8,794 nt of DNA from positions 1 to 8,794 of the forward strand of contig JAJZEL010000137.1 in NCBI GenBank assembly GCA_021828575.1. The letters run 5' to 3'. The notes under the pieces are model-generated. The model was not told the DNA's origin. It saw only the letters and a list, made by a program, of their open reading frames with translations, and searched no databases. Positions 6,462 to 8,794 of this stretch are shown here, in pieces (the stretch's first letter is position 1; every line of letters starts with the position of its first letter). Both the position numbers and the translations under genes were made by a program. This DNA is from Pseudomonadota bacterium (GTDB lineage: Bacteria > Pseudomonadota > Gammaproteobacteria > Burkholderiales > Ferrovaceae).

Positions 6462-8092
6462 ATGCGCGCCACTATAACACGGCGGGTATCCTGATACAGG
6501 ATGCGCATGGGCAAGCCCATGCGGGTCAATACGCTAAACATGGCAGGTTCCATGAACGCTGCCGCACCCGTATCCTGCAACCAGACAGAACGGAATTCTT
6601 CCAGAGTGGGAATGGAATCCTGCGGTTCCAGATGCAGCCCAAAGGACAGTTCATCCTGAAAAGTCACCAGGGTGACCGTGCGTCCCAGGTAGTAGTCCAG
6701 TGTCTGGTCGTAGGTGTCTATGCTGTAGACATGAGAGGCCTGCCTGAGAAAGGGGCCTATCTGATGTACCACAAGGGAGGCAGAAGAGACGCTGGACAGG
6801 GCATTGCTGCCCAACAGCAAGGTCTGGACGGTGCTTAGGGAGGCCAGGGACAGGATGGTGAGAAAAGTCAATGACCGCTTTCGGCAGCGCAGGGCCAGAA
6901 TGCTCCCCATGGCCATGAGTGCTGCAGCGCCGGCGATCCACAGGGCAAACTGGCGATAGTCCGAGACCATGTCAGGGTCTACATCAGGATGCAAGCCCAG
7001 GAATGCAGCCGCGTCCGGAAAACCCAGCACGAATGCGGTCAGCGCCAGAAAGCCTGACCAGCCCAGAGCCCACCAGACGGGATGGGTCGGAGGGCGCGCC
7101 GCCTGATGGAGCCCCCTGCCCATGAGCAGGGCAATGGCAGGAAACGCTGGCAGGATGTACGCCGGCAACTTTGATCCTGACAGGCTGAAGAATGCCACGA
7201 TGAACAAGGCGTAGACTGTGAGGAATCGTCTCGGGGAAAACGTTTTTGAGTGATGTGAGGCTCCCTTCAGTGGGGCAAGCAGACTGGCTGGCAGAAGGCC
7301 CGTCCAGGGAAGCCACCCGGTCAGCAGGATCGGGAGGAAATACCAGAAAGGTTCCACCCGGTTATGCACTGTTGTGGCAAACCGTTCCAGGTGCTCATGA
7401 ATGAAGAAAAACCACAGGAACTGAGGATGTTCGCCGTAGCACAGCCAGAACCAGGGCACGACGAGCACAAGGAACAGGGGCATACCGCGCAGCAGTTCCA
7501 GTCGCTTCCAGGGACTCGTGTCGCGTGTCCACAATGAATACACCAGCAAGGCGCCACCGGGCAGGGCCAGAGCTATCAATCCCTTGCTCATGAACGCGGC
7601 TGCGGCAGCGGCCCAGGCAAGGAGCATCCATCGGGTGTTTTCCGTCTGTGCCAGCAGGAAGGCGCAGATGGAACACGTCATCCAGAAGGTCACGCCCATG
7701 TCCAGCGTATTGATGTGCCCCAGGGCGGCGTAGTACAGGGAACTGCAGAGTACGAGCGCGGACCGGATACCGGTTCCCTGACCAAAAATCCGGTCGCCAG
7801 TTTTCCAGATGACGAGTACGCCCAGCAGGCCCATCAGCCCAACCCACAGTCGCGCTGCCAGCGGAGTGGGCCCCAGCCAGCGAATGGCCAGGGCTGTGGC
7901 CCAGTACTGCAATGGGGGTTTTTCAAAGTAGGGAATGGCATTGAGCCGTGGAGTGATCCACTGGCCGGTGACAGCCATTTCCCTGGCGATTTCGGCATAC
8001 CGGCCTTCGTCAGGGCGAGTAAGGTTCCTGTTGGCCAGTCCGAGTCCCCACAACAGCACAAACAGCAGGGAGACGATCAGGGTCCGGTTCAT
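6458..8092 (-). CDS. arnT: ArnT-type lipid-linked aminoarabinose transferase (GT83/PMT-like)
   Basis: Polytopic inner-membrane GT-C glycosyltransferase predicted to transfer the aminosugar from undecaprenyl phosphate to lipid A (or another acceptor) on the periplasmic side; in known systems this gives resistance to polymyxin and cationic peptides. It has 544 residues, close to E. coli ArnT (550). Features: N-terminal helix (3-20), the first periplasmic loop RPDEGRYAEIAREM at 26-39 with acidic Asp28/Glu29 typical of the catalytic region, WITPRL at 45-50, YFEKPPLQYW at 55-64, INTLDMGVTFWM at 127-138, FFFIHEHLERF at 228-238, WLPWTGLLPA at 260-269, SGSKLPAYILPAFPA at 305-319, and a mostly soluble C-terminal region after about 435. 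Start is the ATG at 8092, in an ATGA overlap with trxB; the frame is open for 18 codons upstream, but these lie inside trxB. Other PMT-like transferases acting on different glycans are the main alternative. Confidence 0.87.
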   Translation of the reverse strand: MNRTLIVSLLFVLLWGLGLANRNLTRPDEGRYAEIAREMAVTGQWITPRLNAIPYFEKPPLQYWATALAIRWLGPTPLAARLWVGLMGLLGVLVIWKTGDRIFGQGTGIRSALVLCSSLYYAALGHINTLDMGVTFWMTCSICAFLLAQTENTRWMLLAWAAAAAAFMSKGLIALALPGGALLVYSLWTRDTSPWKRLELLRGMPLFLVLVVPWFWLCYGEHPQFLWFFFIHEHLERFATTVHNRVEPFWYFLPILLTGWLPWTGLLPASLLAPLKGASHHSKTFSPRRFLTVYALFIVAFFSLSGSKLPAYILPAFPAIALLMGRGLHQAARPPTHPVWWALGWSGFLALTAFVLGFPDAAAFLGLHPDVDPDMVSDYRQFALWIAGAAALMAMGSILALRCRKRSLTFLTILSLASLSTVQTLLLGSNALSSVSSASLVVHQIGPFLRQASHVYSIDTYDQTLDYYLGRTVTLVTFQDELSFGLHLEPQDSIPTLEEFRSVWLQDTGAAAFMEPAMFSVLTRMGLPMRILYQDTRRVIVARI

Positions 8093-8794
8093 GCTTTGGT
8101 GGCCAGGCTCTCCAGATACCGCTGGGCATCCAGTGCTGCCATGCATCCGGTGGCTGCACTGGTGATGGCCTGGCGGTAAACGGAATCCTGCACATCTCCT
8201 GCGGCAAATACACCGGGGACGCTGGTCTGGGTGGCTCCTCCCTCGCGTCCGCTACGTGTCACCAGATAGCCATTCTCCATTTCGAGCTGATCTTCAAAAA
8301 GTGTCGTGTTTGGGCGGTGGCCGATGGCCACGAACACGCCGCGCAATACAATGTCGGCATGCTGGTCATCCGTGACATGGCGCACTCGTATCCCAGTCAC
8401 CCCTTCCTTGTCTCCAAGGACTTCTTCCATGACGTGATTCCAAAGAATCTTCACGTTGCCAGTGCGGGTTTTTTCCATGAGCTGGTCCACCAGGATGGGC
8501 TCGGCCCGGAGTTTGTCACGGCGATGAATCAGGGTGACGGAACGGGCAATGCCGCTGAGGTAGAGGGCCTCTTCCACGGCTGTGTTGCCCCCGCCGATGA
8601 CGGCCACATCCTCATTGCGGTAGAAAAAGCCGTCACAGGTGGCGCAGCCGGAGACGCCACGTCCCAGAAAGGCTTCTTCAGAGGGCAGCCCCAGATAGAG
8701 GGCCGATGCTCCGGTGGCGATGATCAGGGCATCACACGTGTATTGGCCTTGGTCGCCTTCGAGGTGAAAGGGTCGCCCGTCCAGGCGCACTTTC
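8089..8794 (-). CDS. trxB: Thioredoxin reductase, N-terminus cut by window edge
   Basis: Cytoplasmic NADPH- and FAD-dependent flavoprotein that reduces thioredoxin. About 234 C-terminal residues are visible; the full protein is about 320, so the N-terminal FAD-binding GxGxxG region is off the right edge. The first visible valine (GTG at 8790) is an internal codon, not a start. Landmarks: ALIIATGAS, the redox-active CATC disulfide at 8635-8646 followed by DGFFYRN, the NADPH-binding VIGGGNTAVEEALYL, HRRDKLRAE for the NADPH phosphate, IGHRPNT, and the C-terminal FAD motif GVFAAGDVQDSVYRQAITSA. All are intact, so this is a genuine trxB rather than a ferredoxin-NADP reductase relative, which lacks CxxC. 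Its stop overlaps the arnT start by 4 bases, which makes it the first visible gene of the sugar-lipid operon; the promoter must lie outside the window. Confidence 0.95.
   Translation of the reverse strand, partial: KVRLDGRPFHLEGDQGQYTCDALIIATGASALYLGLPSEEAFLGRGVSGCATCDGFFYRNEDVAVIGGGNTAVEEALYLSGIARSVTLIHRRDKLRAEPILVDQLMEKTRTGNVKILWNHVMEEVLGDKEGVTGIRVRHVTDDQHADIVLRGVFVAIGHRPNTTLFEDQLEMENGYLVTRSGREGGATQTSVPGVFAAGDVQDSVYRQAITSAATGCMAALDAQRYLESLATKA

Noticed and set aside
8089..8146. 18-codon upstream extension of arnT
   Set aside because: It lies inside trxB, and the ATG at 8092 in the ATGA overlap matches the usual ArnT N-terminus.

Overview
The window reads as a compact piece of a Gram-negative, probably proteobacterial, chromosome. 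Lipid A and undecaprenyl-phosphate sugar chemistry imply an outer membrane, and codon third positions look GC-rich, though I did not count base composition. Every gene I can support lies on the minus strand, so transcription runs from high to low coordinates. The species cannot be named from the sequence.

Upstream block (8794 down to 3109): six genes in an unbroken chain. It starts with the C-terminal three quarters of thioredoxin reductase (trxB, running off the right edge). Then come an ArnT-type lipid-linked-sugar transferase, a four-helix SMR/ArnE-type membrane protein, an ArnB-type PLP aminotransferase, an ArnC-type polyprenyl-phosphate glycosyltransferase, and a stand-alone formyltransferase matching only the N-terminal half of E. 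coli ArnA. Four of the five junctions are 4-base stop/start overlaps (ATGA or GTGA); the SMR-arnB junction overlaps by about 14 bases. This looks like one translationally coupled operon. Together the genes fit making a 4-amino-4-deoxy-L-arabinose-like sugar nucleotide, N-formylating it, loading it on undecaprenyl phosphate, flipping it, and adding it to lipid A or another periplasmic acceptor. ArnD deformylase, the ArnA decarboxylase domain and Ugd are not in the window, so the pathway here is incomplete or completed elsewhere.

Downstream block (2993 down to 1): after a 115-base gap come a Tat-type secreted periplasmic binding protein of the branched-chain amino acid/amide family (Peripla_BP_6), a LivH-type permease and a LivM-type permease (cut by the left edge). 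The two ATPase genes expected in such a transporter would lie beyond the left edge. The ligand cannot be told from sequence. A 12-base-arm inverted repeat between binding protein and LivH covers the likely LivH ribosome binding site.

There are no gaps above 300 bases, and I saw no RNA genes, insertion sequences, CRISPR arrays or attachment sites. The window is mostly recognisable metabolism and transport; the notable points are the reduced arn set, its coupling to trxB, and the binding protein/LivH hairpin.
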